The notes: generated from the letters alone by a model not told the origin. DNA of 64,000 nucleotides from Euborellia annulipes (GCA_023213315.1 JAKCPI010002905.1:19619-83618), one strand, 5' to 3'; positions 44,200-56,449 are shown, counted from the stretch's first letter. A program made the numbers and translations.

Positions 44200-44610
44200 A
44201 CACAGAGATTCTGACGAATTTCTCTCACGATTTCCGATTTTGTTTAATTACAGACACAAACGTGACAGCTAATTAACGCATCCCTCTATTTGCCCGCCAT
44301 ATTAATTAATTAATTAATTAATTATTACCCATCCCGCCTGGGACTGTTTTCTTTCCAATCAATACGCGAAAACTTTATGTACAGTCGAGTTCAATTGTTA
44401 AAAGACCTCCATTTAATTGGTACATATAGCTAATTAGGATAGTCGCAGAACGAACTCTCTAGACTCATCCCTCTCGGATGCGTTTTAATCTTTCCGAGTA
44501 CACAAGACGGGGACAAAAGGGCATTATAGTCTCATTTCGTTAATGTGCAGCTTGCAGTCGACCAGCCTTTATTACAATCCCATATTGCGAACAAATGGAT
44601 GCATTTCCTG
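44200..44610. other. Single-copy island, strong candidate developmental enhancer
   Basis: Non-repeat sequence with many TAAT sites (GCTAATTAACGCATCC; a (TTAA)-rich run at 44300-44326; ATTTAATTGGTACA; GCTAATTAGGATAG; CGTTAATGTGCAGC) separated by unique GC-rich words. No open frame. Density of homeodomain sites exceeds neighbouring AT-rich DNA, where TAAT is not embedded in unique GC-rich context. Confidence 0.4.
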
Positions 44611-44869
44611 AATTTTTATTCTTTTTTTTAGAATTCAAATCGGAAATAATTAATATAAATTTTCTTTAATCTGATTTTTCTATCAAACACATTAAAACAT
44701 AAAATCTTATTGATTGATAGATTTACTCACATTGATGGTATGCAGTGTAGAAGTAGAGAGTAGACCTTCAGACTAGTGAGATGAACGGAACCCCCTCTCC
44801 TCTCAATTTCTTTGGTTTTCGTAGACAACTAAAATCAGAGAAAAAATCATTTTTTAATATTTTTTAAAA

Positions 44870-45610
44870 TAAAAATCTGGTGTGAATGGTCCCACACTGC
44901 ACAACTTTCTCTTACCTTGGGTAATTGAAAGTTTTGTCCTGAGATTTTTTGTGTTAAATTTATAAACATTTGTTATCATTTCTCCTATTTTTCCTATGAA
45001 ATAGGCCTACAAGAATAAAGTATTCTTCAAACAATTTTGAGGGCAAAATGAGAATATACATTTTAAAGAGGAACTACAAAATAATTGATTTATGAATTTT
45101 AATCAAAATCGTTCAAGCAAATTTTAAGAAAATCGAAAAAAACTGAAAAAGTACTAGTACTTTTTGGCTGATTTTGTTCAAAATCTTTGTGTTACGTCCC
45201 ATGGGGGCACTTAACTTAAATATGAAATTACAACCTCCAGACCATTTTGCGGAACCCACTTTTTTTTCGGGACTTTTCTAATATTATAGAAAAATGTAAA
45301 AGTAAAATTTTGTTAATAAAATTTGTTTTAGCATTTGTTCAAAGCTGCCCCGAAGATGTTCAAATCTACCACGACCTTGTGGCACATTTGAACAATTTCA
45401 AAATGTAACAAAAATATTTTTTTTTTCAGTTAATTACTATTATTGGTTTTTAGGAAATGATTGCTAATTGATGTTGGAATTAAAAAAAAAAATAAATTAC
45501 ATTAAAAAACTAAAATTAATAAAATGTTCCTTTTTATAAAGAATTTTTGTTCAAATGAGCTCCAGTCTCCCCTACATATATATATTAATATATAGGTAAG
45601 AGAAAGTAAA
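44870..45610 (-). mobile_element. HP-family element with extra insertion
   Basis: AATCTGGTGTGAATGG hairpin (diverged) at the left, GAAAAAGTACTAGTACTTTT in the middle, and TAGGTAAGAGAAAGTA at the right. About 250 nt near 45260-45560 do not match other copies and include a TTTGAACA/TGTTCAAA inverted pair. X-box not preserved. Confidence 0.7.
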
Positions 45611-45699
45611 AATGGTTTTAGGTTATTAGAAAATAAACAAAAAAAAAATAAATAAATAAATAAATAATTTCTGCGGAGGAAATTAGGTTCAATATTAAT

Positions 45700-46060
45700 G
45701 ATGTTTCTTTGGCGAGGTTCAGTTCAATCAGCCAATAAAACTTTCCGGTTGGGAAGAAACTGGAATACCGACAGGAAATGACATTTTATCATTCATTATG
45801 TACATAGCTCGGATGTCACTCCAGCTTCGAATTTTTCCCATCCCCATCCCCCATCCGAAAAGGGTCCTGTGTTCATGTGGGGGTGGGGGTGGGATTGTCA
45901 CTGCGATCCCCTTCCAACGTCAATTAGCCATCACACAAGCCTTGAGCTCCTCTAATATATCTATATATAATGGAGCATATACAGGCCATGTACTGAAAGC
46001 TACATAATTCACTAGAACACGCCAACCGCATGCATCCGTCTGACATGGATTACCAATTAT
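45700..46060. other. Single-copy island, candidate regulatory sequence
   Basis: Non-repeat sequence with CAATCAGCCAATAAAAC, CCATCCCCCATCC and GTCAATTAGCCATCAC. The 69-codon plus frame (45798-46007) has no domain support. Confidence 0.25.
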
Positions 46061-49000
46061 TTAGGGAATATATTTTTGTAGAATTTTAGCGAGAAAAAAA
46101 AATTTATAATACCTTCGGAAAGAACCAATGCATTTTTTCCATTTTTATAAAAATTTAATTAGGATAATAGGATCAAAATATGAGATGATCCGATTATAAA
46201 TTAATGTCTGTGTATAGAGGCATCCCCCCTCCCCTCCAGACCTTTTATCATATAATAAGAAATTAAAATTTTAATTAATTACCTAAAAATAAGAGGGAAT
46301 ACATAATTTATCTATGGAATTATCAACTCTCTTAGTAAAAATTTCTGTAAGAGTTGGAGCTGGGAATTTTTCTGAGATTGTGTGTCATTCATACAGTCGG
46401 AGCGAGCGCCCCCCTTCGCCCCTACCTGGATACGCTACTTATCAAGGACTATTCTATTAAAAATAAGAAAAAGATAATTACTTTTTCATAAAGATGCACC
46501 ATAATAAGTTGGCAAAATTCATTTGAAGAAATCCATTCAGGTGTTGGTTTCTGCTATCGCTCGCTTACTATCTAAACAAAAAAATCTCAAAATGTTAAAT
46601 AAAAAACTCATATTCAAAATTAATTCTCTTTTGATGAATTAATTATGAATACAAGTTGACATCCTTGGCTGAAAAATAAAATGGGAAACATTTATTTTTT
46701 TTAATAGTTTATACATAGTTTTTACATAAAAAATATTATTTTAAATACACAACACAAATTCACACATTTAAGCTTCTTTTGAAGAGGTTGAGGCGTGGAG
46801 GCGTCTTCTTCATAAAGTATTGCCTTTGTTGATCTTCATAGAGTATGCCTTTGTTGATATGTATTCTTGGTCTTCATAGTCTTCGAAGAATGAATGTTCG
46901 TACTTCACTCACAATTCTTCCTTTTTATTCTTCGCATAAAATGCATAAAAATCAGAAAAGAAAGATCATAAAGATCTTTAAAAAAAGCTTTAGAAGTGCA
47001 AAAATTGCATATTCATTAAGTGTGACCACTCTCCCAAATTCAAATATCATTGTTGTTTAAGTGAAGCTAAGCTAAAGGGACCTATATTTAAATATTATTG
47101 CGCCCGGGGAGAGTGATCCCCCTCACCTCTATCATTCCCTAATATAATAAAAATCGAAAGACATGCATTTAATTTTGGCCGAAGAGAACTTTCATAGGCC
47201 TAAGGCCTAATTAATTTTGTCCGAATAGAAGAAACTTGTTGTATTTTCATTGGACTTATCATCTTAACACAAGGATCCGAACTGAACTGAGTACTGATGA
47301 TGAAATACCTGCCTAAATCTATTAATCATTTATCGAAAGGTTGTTATTACTCTCCACAAGAGAATCTTTATATTCACTTGCTGTTCGAAATCAATGTGAT
47401 CAGAATCAAGAATCCAATGAAACATGACAAGTTTCGGTTTTTGAGTTATATCAAAAAAAAAATAAAAAAAAATAAAAAAACAAGAACTCGTCTCTTCCTT
47501 CCAAACTCTAGACTGCCTAACGCCTAACGGGGGTAAACAGAGTGATTTTTGATTGCATGCTGATTTTCTAGCGAACGGAAATCCGAGAGAGCTCAAGTTT
47601 ACAAAAAATATTTACAAAAAAATAATGTCCCTTAATTCTAACAACAATTGAAATAATAAAGCAGAATAAAAAAATACAGTAGATCCATTGACATTTTAAA
47701 GTTTCAATAAATAGAGAAAAAATAAAATTTGGTTTCGTTGATATGATGAGAAAAATCTTTTGTATTTGTTCTTAAATAGAAATTCTTAAAATATTTTTAT
47801 GAATTCGACTCAACCTTAAACCAAGGATTAAGTGGTGAGGTAAATAAATAAAAAATTTTTAAAAATTTCAAAATATATCAAATAAATTTTGCTCCTTTCT
47901 TTTATCTAATAAAGTTCCAAATAATTCAGAAGGACTTGTCGGGACTTCTTTTAATGATTCACACTCATGTCACATATAAATTAATATTCAACCATTAAAG
48001 GAATTTACAAATTAATTTAGAGCATTTGGAGTTTGATCCAAGGACTCTATATAAAGAATTGCAAATTAACTTGTATATGGCATTTGAATGTGAACTGCTG
48101 ATGAAGAAGTGCCTAAAATACTTCAAAAAAATTATGAAACAATTATTAAATAAATTTTATACTAAGAAAAATTATAAAATTTTAATTAGCAGTCACTTAA
48201 GTCAAGGACTGACTGTATATATAATTCAAATAAACCATTTAAAATGTAAAAAATATGATAACTATAAATTTAATTTTTATTTTGCTTTTTACAATTTTTA
48301 CTTATATATAACTATTGCTTGCGGAAGAAGAGTAAAGAGACAATGGAGTTATTATATATAAATCAAATTCTTAATTAATTATAAAATTGAACATTTTACA
48401 TTTACAAGATAGCTACTTTCGAAGAAATTTTTCAAACAAAATAAAAAATATTAATTTTATTAAATTTAAATAAAATTAAATTAAATTATTTTTTGTACTG
48501 AATCTCTAAATTTGTAATCTTTTAAGCATTTGAAACTCCCATTTTTTTTTTAGACTTCTTGGCTTTACTCGTTTTTCGCAAGCAATAATAAAAATAATAA
48601 AAATAAGCGGATCTGAGGGGATTTAGGAGTTGAAAAAAAAACCCTTCGAAATTAAAAATTGACAAAAACAAATTTTAACAAGTCTAAAAACAAATTTTGA
48701 AAATTAAACATTTAAATTTATAGAAACCGTCCCCTTCATCATCGATGACAGGATCTGCTTATTAAAAATAAAGAGGAGACTCAGATTGGTAAAAATATTT
48801 GCAGCCAATAATAATAAATTTTGTAGCAAAATTGTTTAGTTTTGGTTTTTGTGTTTATATTGATATTATAAGCTTTATTATGTGTATGTGTAGTTTAAAA
48901 ATGGCTGCTTCAATTAATTAATTTGTTTAACTTTTTTGATGAAATTTCTTTAATTTGAATATTTGATTCAAAATATAATTTTTAGTTTGTAAATAAAGAA

Positions 49001-51109
49001 TTAAAAAATCTAAATGGGCCTTATGTCCATTCCTACTCCTATAGAGAGGGCATGTAAATACCTTGTTTCATTTCCATCCTCCATTTCCATCGAATCGCTC
49101 GAAGAATACACTGAAAGAGAAGCCCTGAAGCTAAAAACCCACCCTTTCTTCATTACCTATTAGCTAAATGTTTGCCAGAATGGCAGAACACACCTTATAA
49201 CTTGACGACTTGGTGATCGATCTCGCAGAAAGGCAGCAAGGAAACCTAACCTAAAGAGGAAGAGAGTTTGGGGCCTAAAATACCTATGTGTGTGTGAGTG
49301 TTTGAGAGGAAGGGTAGGGAGGTAGAGGATTGAGAGAGTTATTTTCATCTTTAAACTTCATTTGAACTGAAAATTGAATTTTATAATCAATTTTTATAAA
49401 ATTTTCAAATATCTATAATTTTGTTTTTTTATATATAAATTGATTTTTTTTTCTTTATTTATTACAATTTTTATTTTATTTATATATAAAAAAAATCACA
49501 CGGTATAAGAATGATTCGGAAAAAAATAGAAATCTACATAATTTATTTAGAGAAATTAGTAGTTTTAGGTAAATGATGAAATTCTAATTAAAAATAAATG
49601 AACTTTAATAAAAGAATATAGTAAAAAAATGAAAATAACCAAGTTGCAAATCAGGGTTCTCAACCACCGCGCATTGCAATTGCACCACGAGATGTTCTTT
49701 TTTATATAAAAATTAAATTTATTTTTATTATTTATTTATTTCATTTTTTTTTTTTTTTTTGTAATTTAAATATAAATTACAACATCACGATGGACAAGTG
49801 CAAATATGAAAAAATTAAAGATATTCCCGTTCAGAAGAAAAATGAAAATTTCTTAATTATTTTTATTATTAAAGTAATAGAATCATAATTTGTCTTTGAA
49901 AATGTTAATCGTTTTTCGTTTATCCGTTTTATGAATACAAAAATGAATAAATAACGGTTTATAATTGAAAATAAGTTGGGAACCACATGACTTACATAAT
50001 ATATGTGTGTGAGTGTGTGTGTATATGTGCGAATTCTCAACTATTGATCAAAATCTAAAAAAATTTTATTTTTAAATATTAAACTTTTTAAGTTTATCTT
50101 TGATTGTAAATTATTATTGTTGTAAAAAGAATTTAAGTTTTTTTTTTTGTCATCTTACATTACAGATACACTTGAGTTGAAGAACTAAAATTGTCATCAG
50201 TCAACTTAAGTTTGGTGATTTTTTTGGAAAAAATTTAGTAAGAGAACATAGTTTCAAGTTAATCTAATTTAAAGAACATAATATTGTAATGATATATTGT
50301 TCCTTTATTAGAAATTTGAAAAAAATATCACCAACTATATGGTTTATAATATTTTTTCAAATTTTTAAGATTGGCCTAAATATCATATCGATATTAATTT
50401 TGACATCAAACTAGCGCTGTTATTAACAATTTCTAAAAGAATATCACTTGACTCTTTTTGACTGTAAAAATTTAAGAAGAGCTCAACTCTAGTTAAACTG
50501 TAAAAAATCTGAGTCTCCTTTAATATAATCGCTGGCCTTACTTCAAGTTCCTTGAGAAGAGAAGCTCAGTAGAAAGACTAGAAGAGAAGATCAGTTGCTA
50601 CTCGAGAAGAATTGTTGCAGCAGAAGCGAGGCTCACTTGTTACTCCAGAAGAGAGGGCAGAAGTCAAATCAATCTCATGAAAGTAGACCGGGAACTGAAA
50701 GAAAAGAAAACGACAGTAATTAATAAAATGTAATACATTTTTGGATAGTTTCGCTAAAATACTATTTCAGCTTATATATAAAAAAAATCAATGCTTTCTA
50801 TAATAAAAATATAATATAGGCAATAGAAAGTCAAATTTGTTTTATTGAAAATTAATTTAAGAAAAAAAAATTACCAGCTGACTCGAAGAGTAATGTCCTT
50901 CATCATTCGTGTATAAAGTAATAATAACCCCTCCAACTTTTTATATAAGTCTCGTTCTGTATGATGATGCCTGTTTAGGTAAAATACAGCATCTGGAGAT
51001 TGAGTCCGAGAAATATTGTCTCATAAGTTCAAGGACTATCTGAAAAAAAAATTTAATTCCTTTTATTAAAAGTTTGGAAACATTCTAGAATCAGAAGCAA
51101 ATTAGTATG
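46061..51109. other. Long AT-rich stretch without recognised genes
   Basis: Short frames only, all low-complexity. Small items: a GGAGCGAGCGCCCCC...CTACCTGGATACGCTAC hAT-like end at 46397-46440, similar to 51110-51181; a GAGAAGA-rich segment at 50560-50700. Confidence 0.4.
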
Positions 51110-51181
51110 TCCCTAGGCTTGATGCGCCTGGGGCGGAGGGGGCGAGCGCCCCCCTTTGCCCCCACCTAGTTACGCTACTGC
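51110..51181. mobile_element. hAT-like MITE end
   Basis: GGGGCGGAGGGGGCGAGCGC and CACCTAGTTACGCTACTGCA form the typical GC-rich end; the other end is not found nearby. Confidence 0.4.
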
Positions 51182-51352
51182 AATGGATATGACTTTTTTC
51201 TTGTTTTATACAAAACAAGTGCACAGAGTAATAATGTTGTGATTTAAATAAAGAGGTAAATCTTCTTTATCCCTACAAGATGGCGGTCTTATCTCAATTT
51301 CGATCATAATGGCGCTTGGTTCCTTTATGCATAACATTGTCCATATATAATT
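51182..51352 (-). repeat. Foldback repeat R4, partial
   Basis: Inverted relative to 26113-26290: CTTGTTTTATACAAAACAAG, CTACAAGATGGCGGTCTTAT and GGCGCTTGGTTCC are shared. Confidence 0.65.
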
Positions 51353-52205
51353 TCTTAATTTAAAAAATAAAATTAAAACATCAGGCACTTGTGAGGCCGA
51401 CTGTACTCCCACTATATGTGATATTCTAAATCCACTTGACAAAATTATTTTAGCAACTATAAAAGGGAAGTTGGTATGGCAAGTCATTCAAAGATTAAGC
51501 AGGCAACAGGGGCGAATCCCAATACAGTTATAGAATATTTTTTTAATAAAAATAATGAAAATGAATATTTTCAATAAAAAATTACTTTTTCCTAAATGAC
51601 AATTTCATAAATGAAACGCCAAAAGCATTTTAGCAGATTAAAACAGATGGATAGATAAATAGATTGAAGGAGACTGGAAGGAGGAAGCGATTTTATTCAC
51701 CTAATATTTCCCACCCCCTGAGTTTACTTTCCCTCTATATATATAGGTATAACGTGGGTTGGTGAATGACGTTAGACTCGGTAAAAACCGCAAAGGTCTA
51801 TCTATCTATCTCGCTCTCTATCTATCTATCTCTATCCTTTCGGCATGAGATTGAATTAAAACGAAACCAACCCCCTTCTCCGTTTGATCAACTAAATTAA
51901 TGTCTTAGTTGAAAGGCTAATAGGCTACCGGCTGTATGTAAACATTGCATACTCAATGGTCCCTTTCAAAGGAATTAAAATATAAACACGCATATATAGC
52001 CCAAAGGTATACTTCGTTTACCACATAGAAGGAAGCTTCTATCTTTAATATTAAGCTTTTAAAATTATCATTTCAAAAAAAAAAAAAAATTTAATTTCAT
52101 AATCAATTTAATTGATTAATCTTTTGAATTATTCTAGATTACTAAACAGGGAGGAAGGGATTCTCGATTAACACTTAGAAAAGAGAGTTGGTTATAAGTA
52201 TGTAG
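51353..52205. other. Intergenic; (TCTA)n microsatellite
   Basis: A (TCTA)n tract at about 51799-51834 and an R3 piece AAACATCAGGCACTTGTGAG at 51376. No gene seen. Confidence 0.5.
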
Positions 52206-52441
52206 CAAGGGCGGATACAAGAAGATTTGAAAAAAATACTTTTTTTTTCGAAAAAAAAAAAATCTATTTTTAATGTAAAATTTTAAAAATTAATACTTAA
52301 AAATTTGATTTGTATTTATATTCTGGCAAACTAGTACAGAATGCGCCTTTAAATTACCGTAATTAAGAAAAAATTGTGTGCTGTGCGACCAGTCACACCA
52401 GACTACCCCCGCCCCGAGAAACACCTCTGGATCCACCCTTG
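52206..52441. mobile_element. hAT MITE with perfect 8-bp duplication, carrying HP hairpin remnant
   Basis: Ends CAAGGGCGGATACAAG and CTCTGGATCCACCCTTG are inverted; flanks 52198-52205 and 52442-52449 are both GTATGTAG. Near the right end (52356-52404) it includes TTGTGTGCTGTGCGACCAGT and CACACCAGA, the outer half of the HP hairpin. Confidence 0.85.
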
Positions 52442-52640
52442 GTATGTAGGTATAAAAAATTTCTATTTATATCAGTTAAGAGTTTAAAGTAAGAAAACAC
52501 ATTTTATTTATAGACTATATAAAAAAAAAATTCTAATCAATCAATACAAATTTATTCACTCTTGTAGCTATGAGTATAAAATACAAAATTGATTATTGTT
52601 TTAAAAAATTTCTGATTGTTGAATTTGAAGAAAGTAAAAA

Positions 52641-52848
52641 AAATTTGGTGTGACTGGTCGCAAATTTCTCTTACCTTCGGTAATAGAAAGTTGTGTTCTG
52701 TGCTTATCACACCAGATTTTTTGTGTCTACATATATTTACTGTCAGACAGTATGGTACATTTGAATTCAAGATGTAAATTTATAAGCAGAAAAATTTTTT
52801 TTATTTTGTTACCATGGCAACCCTTTCTCCTATCTTTCCTATGAAGTA
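52641..52848 (-). mobile_element. HP-family terminal part
   Basis: ATTTGGTGTGACTGGTCGC hairpin through to CCTATCTTTCCTATGAAGTA, then truncated by A-rich sequence. X-box GTTACCATGGCAAC at 52808-52821. Confidence 0.75.
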
Positions 52849-53130
52849 AAAAAAAAAATATTTCCTATCATGTATTTTATATTACTGTGTTTTCTATTAT
52901 GTATTTTATATTTTGTAACTATTTTACTGTAAAGAGATTGTAAAAAAAAAAAAAAAAACGAGAATGGCGGGATGGCTACTGGCCGACAGCCAATAAATAA
53001 ATAAAAAAAAAAAAAAGTAAAAAAAAAAGTTGTATTCTTTGAAATTCTAATAAAAAATGTTTACCAAATATTTAAGTTAATCATTCTTAATAATTTAATT
53101 TAAATGGAATAAAGAATTGAATAATAATTA

Positions 53131-53310
53131 CCTGGTGGTGATGATTTCGAGAGCCATAACGAGGAGAGCGCGCTACTTATAACATGATGTGTTGCCTCTG
53201 AAGTCAGACGCATTGACTGCGGGAGGCGACTGGAGAGGCGACGGTCGCCGCACACGGCTGGAGTGGGGGGTTCAGGCCCAGCCAATGGAGGGAGAGCCTC
53301 CAACAATGAG
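53131..53310 (-). CDS. Candidate internal coding exon, unknown protein
   Basis: On the minus strand an acceptor-like ATTATTTATAG precedes 53310 and a good donor CACCAG|GTAATT ends the block at 53131. The frame between them is open and reads about 60 residues starting SLLEALPPLAGPEPPTPAVC and ending LSSLWLSKSSPP. GC is sharply higher than the flanks; plus-strand frames contain stops. The acceptor lacks a good pyrimidine tract and no domain is recognised, so this could instead be a conserved non-coding block. No neighbouring exon was identified. Confidence 0.35.
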
Positions 53311-53713
53311 CTATAAATAATATAAAGGCATTAGATTGTTGAGTTGAGATAAATTAAAAAATATTCTAATAAACAAATAAATAATTGTATTAAAGAAAAA
53401 AAATATACTTGTCTAGTTCTTTTTGTACGATTTAAGTAAAGAGAATGTCTCACTTTTAACTTAAAGAGTGTTCTTCAATCTTTCTTTATTTGCTCCTCCC
53501 ATTTTTAATGATGATTTGTGTGCCCCCCCACCACTTGAATAAGGAAGAGGGATAGTGGAAAGGAACCAGCTGGAGGGGGAGGAGGGGAGGTGATCTCGAC
53601 ACACACAACTACACGCCTAGTAGCCTGTATATTTTCAATGGACTTAAAGCATTCTCCGATTTAATTGCAAAGTCACACCTCTACCATGGTAGACATTTCC
53701 ACTCCCTCTCCTC

Positions 53714-53880
53714 CAAGGGCGTATACAAGGAGGGTAAAGAGGGTAATTACCCCTCCTTAAAAAAAAATATTTTTCTTGGCAATTAAATTTTATTTTTAAT
53801 ATAAAATTTTAAAAATTAATAAATCAAAATTTGATTTGTATTATTTATTCTGGTAAACATATACAGAATGCACCTTTAAA
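53714..53880. mobile_element. hAT-like MITE, partial
   Basis: CAAGGGCGTATACAAGGAGG left end and interior ATTTTTAATATAAAATTTTA, CAGAATGCACCTTTAAATTA match 52206-52441. The right end is not found. Confidence 0.5.
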
Positions 53881-54335
53881 TTAACGAACGAAATTTGGCG
53901 AGGGGAAGAAGTTTTTCAATAAAGTTTCAGAAAAAATAAAAAATTCATCTAGGGTCAAATAATTTTTATTACTTATGTCTAATATATTCAATAATATCAA
54001 TAAAATGAAATATTTATAAATTTATTACTATTAATTTTTGGATCTCTGAGTGACGGTGTGTGTCAATCATTATTTCAACGAAAAAAATAAAGATATTAAT
54101 TGAATCATTCAATATTTCATATTATAAAACATGGAATAGATAATTATAAATATAAATTTAAACAACTTACCAATTTAGAAGTGAATTTTGACCAGGATTT
54201 TGAAGAAAATTGAGGAGCACAAAAAATAAATGTCACAAAGAAACACAAGACTCAGGGAATATAGAAAAAGGAGTTGATGGCATGGAATACAGAAAAAACG
54301 CGCTTGTTTTTAAATTTTCGGGGGAAGCCGGATAG

Positions 54336-55030
54336 GAAATCGAAAGTTGTGTTCTGTGCTTGTCACATCAGATTTTTTGTCTCGACATATATTTAGCCGA
54401 TATTTTAGAATTCAAAATTAATAAATTCGAAAATATGTATATTTTGTTACCATGGCAACCATTTTTCCTATCTTTCCTATGAAGTACAAGAGTAAAGAGT
54501 GCTTCAAAAGCTTTCAACGGCTAAATGAGAATATAAATTTTAAAGAGCATGTAAAAAATAATTGATTTATGAATTTTAAACAAAATAGTTGGAGCGAATA
54601 TTGAGAAAATCGAAAAAAAAAAAACTGAAAAAGTACATCAGTAAAATACAATTACTCTTTGGCAGATTTTGTTCAAAAGCTTAGTGTCACGTCCCGGGGG
54701 GGGGGGGTGCACATCAGTAAAGTACAATTACTCTTTGGCAGATTTTGTTCAAAAGCTTAGTGTCACGTCCCAGGGGGGGGGGTTGCACATCAGTAAAGTA
54801 CAATTACTCTTTGGCAGATTTTGTTCAAAAGCTTAGTGTCACGTCCCGGGGGGGGGTGCACATCAGTAAAGTACAATTACTCTTTGGCAGATTTTGTTCA
54901 AAAGCTTAGTGTCACGTCCCGGGGGGGGGGGGGTGCACATCAGTAAAGTACAATTACTCTTTGGCAGATTTTGTTCAAAAGCTTAGTGTCACGTCCCAGG
55001 GGGGGGGGGGGTGCTTAACTTAATATAAAA
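54336..55030 (-). mobile_element. HP-family element with five-fold internal tandem repeat
   Basis: Begins within the hairpin (GAAAGTTGTGTTCTGTGC, GTCACATCAGATTTTTTG), X-box GTTACCATGGCAAC at 54446-54459, then the tandem block 54640-55012, and stops after GCTTAACTTAATATAAAATT, so the CTTTCTC end is missing where SINE 55037 begins. Confidence 0.75.
54640..55012 (-). repeat. Tandem repeat, five ~75-bp units with G-run junctions
   Basis: Each unit runs CACATCAGTAAAGTACAATT, ACTCTTTGGCAGATTTTGTT, CAAAAGCTTAGTGTCACGTC then a G run of 8-14 and the next unit. Units start near 54642, 54711, 54787, 54860 and 54937. They are nearly identical; the G-run length is the main difference. Confidence 0.9.
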
Positions 55031-55036
55031 TTTTCC

Positions 55037-55262
55037 CATTCACACACCCATAAAGACAGTCTTTTCGGAATCTTAGGCCATTTAAGACTTTTTACGATAC
55101 CCGTTATTTGTAAATATATCTATTGGGGGTCCAGGCATTCTTATTTAAGCCATTTGGATACCAAATGTCTTAAATAAAATCATCGGACTGCCTGGGATCC
55201 GAACCCTCGACCCTTAGTATACAAGGCAGGCGCACTACCAACTACACCAAGCCCGTGGGCTT
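55037..55262 (-). repeat. tRNA-derived SINE family 1, near complete
   Basis: ATTCACACACCC end, GACAGTCTTTTCGG, TTAGGCCATTTAAGAC, GGGGGTCCAGGCATTC, CGGACTGCCTGGGATCCG, GAACCCTCGACCC and GTGTAG complement, the reverse of family order. Confidence 0.8.
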
Positions 55263-55439
55263 TATACACGTGTAACACAATGAGGAGGTGGGGTCACTTT
55301 TGGAGTATTTTGGACCACTCTAAATGTACAGAGCTTTATAATTCCTAAAGGACAAAACAATAAAATGCCAAACAGAAGTATTTTTTTTAAATAAAAAAAT
55401 CCTATTAGATAGTTGAATAATTTTGATTGTTGGCAACAA

Positions 55440-55830
55440 AATCCTTTCTCTTCTACTTATCTGTTATCTCCTCGGTCAGGCTAATCGTCCGCGCAAAATA
55501 GCCAACGACCACAGAGCTTTATTTATATGAGCTCTTCTAAGCTTTTATCGCCATTCAAGTTCTCGTCACATGACACTATTAAAGTTTATTATTTCTAGTA
55601 GTGTGTTTGTTGCCAAGTTCTTATTTGAATGGCTTTTTTTGTTTTTTTTGGAATCAATTGCGATGCGATGTGTAGGTGGGACAGTTGTTTCCTTGGAGAT
55701 GAGATAGAGAATTTGATGGATCGTAGCCCGGCAATCAGACAAATTGCCAATCTTGAAATGGCGACGGCGACGTTTCTCTTCTCTCCACTGACAGTGCTTA
55801 ATTGCTTCTTGGGTCGATTAGTATGCATTT
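55440..55830. other. Single-copy island open on both strands
   Basis: Higher-GC, non-repeat sequence. Frames plus 55629-55913 and minus 55595-55870 are both open for over 90 codons with no domain; the plus reading includes NCDAMCRWDSCFLGDEIENL. Open on both strands, so coding is uncertain; a regulatory island is equally likely. Confidence 0.3.
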
Positions 55831-55953
55831 TTTTTTTCTTTTCTTTTTGTTTAATATGTTTTATTGACAAAAAAAAAAATAAAAAAATGAAAAATCAACT
55901 TTTTCAATTATAATAATAGAAAAAAGAATGAAAATTTTATTATTTTACAAATA

Positions 55954-56208
55954 AAGGGTGTCCCAATAAGAGATTTTAAATAAAACACAGATTTTTTTTT
56001 TTTTTTTGTGAAAATAGCGAAATTTTGATTTACACATTAATTAGACATTTAGGAAAATCCCGGAGAAAAAAGTAGAAATTTGACCAAAAGGAAGATTACT
56101 CGATCTATGTCTCGTCCAATGCGATTTTTTGACTTGATGTGTTACAAGTGACCCCGTCCTGTTGGACCACATTTCTTTTCATTTAAATCTCCCTTATTGG
56201 GACACGCT
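55954..56208. mobile_element. mariner-like MITE with TA duplication
   Basis: Left AAGGGTGTCCCAATAAGAGA and right TCTCCCTTATTGGGACACGC are inverted; each side is flanked by TA (55952-55953 and 56209-56210), the Tc1/mariner target signature. 255 bp, no transposase. Confidence 0.7.
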
Positions 56209-56449
56209 TAACTTAATTTTTTGTTAGGGAAAAACTAGTATTTTCGGATATGGACTATGATCCTAGAAGATTAGAGGATGATAATTTTTATTTTTATTAA
56301 TAAGTTACAAAAAAATTAAAACTTAAAGTACGATACAACTCAATTCGTCACTGTCCCCCAGAATACATTCACAGTAGTATATAAATTCATTAATCAGAAC
56401 AATGTAATTATATTTTTGCTTATTAATCGTTTGCGTTGTAAAGCTTCTG

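Noticed and set aside
48026..48361. 111-codon plus frame
   Set aside because: Composition (Lys, Ile, Tyr, Phe) is what AT-rich random sequence gives; no domain.
54640..55012. Five-unit tandem repeat considered as a CRISPR-like or satellite array
   Set aside because: Units have no unique spacers and are an internal segment of one HP element.
55629..55913. 94-codon plus frame with Cys-rich start
   Set aside because: The opposite strand is open over the same region, ends in poly-T/Lys-Asn low complexity, no signal for splicing.
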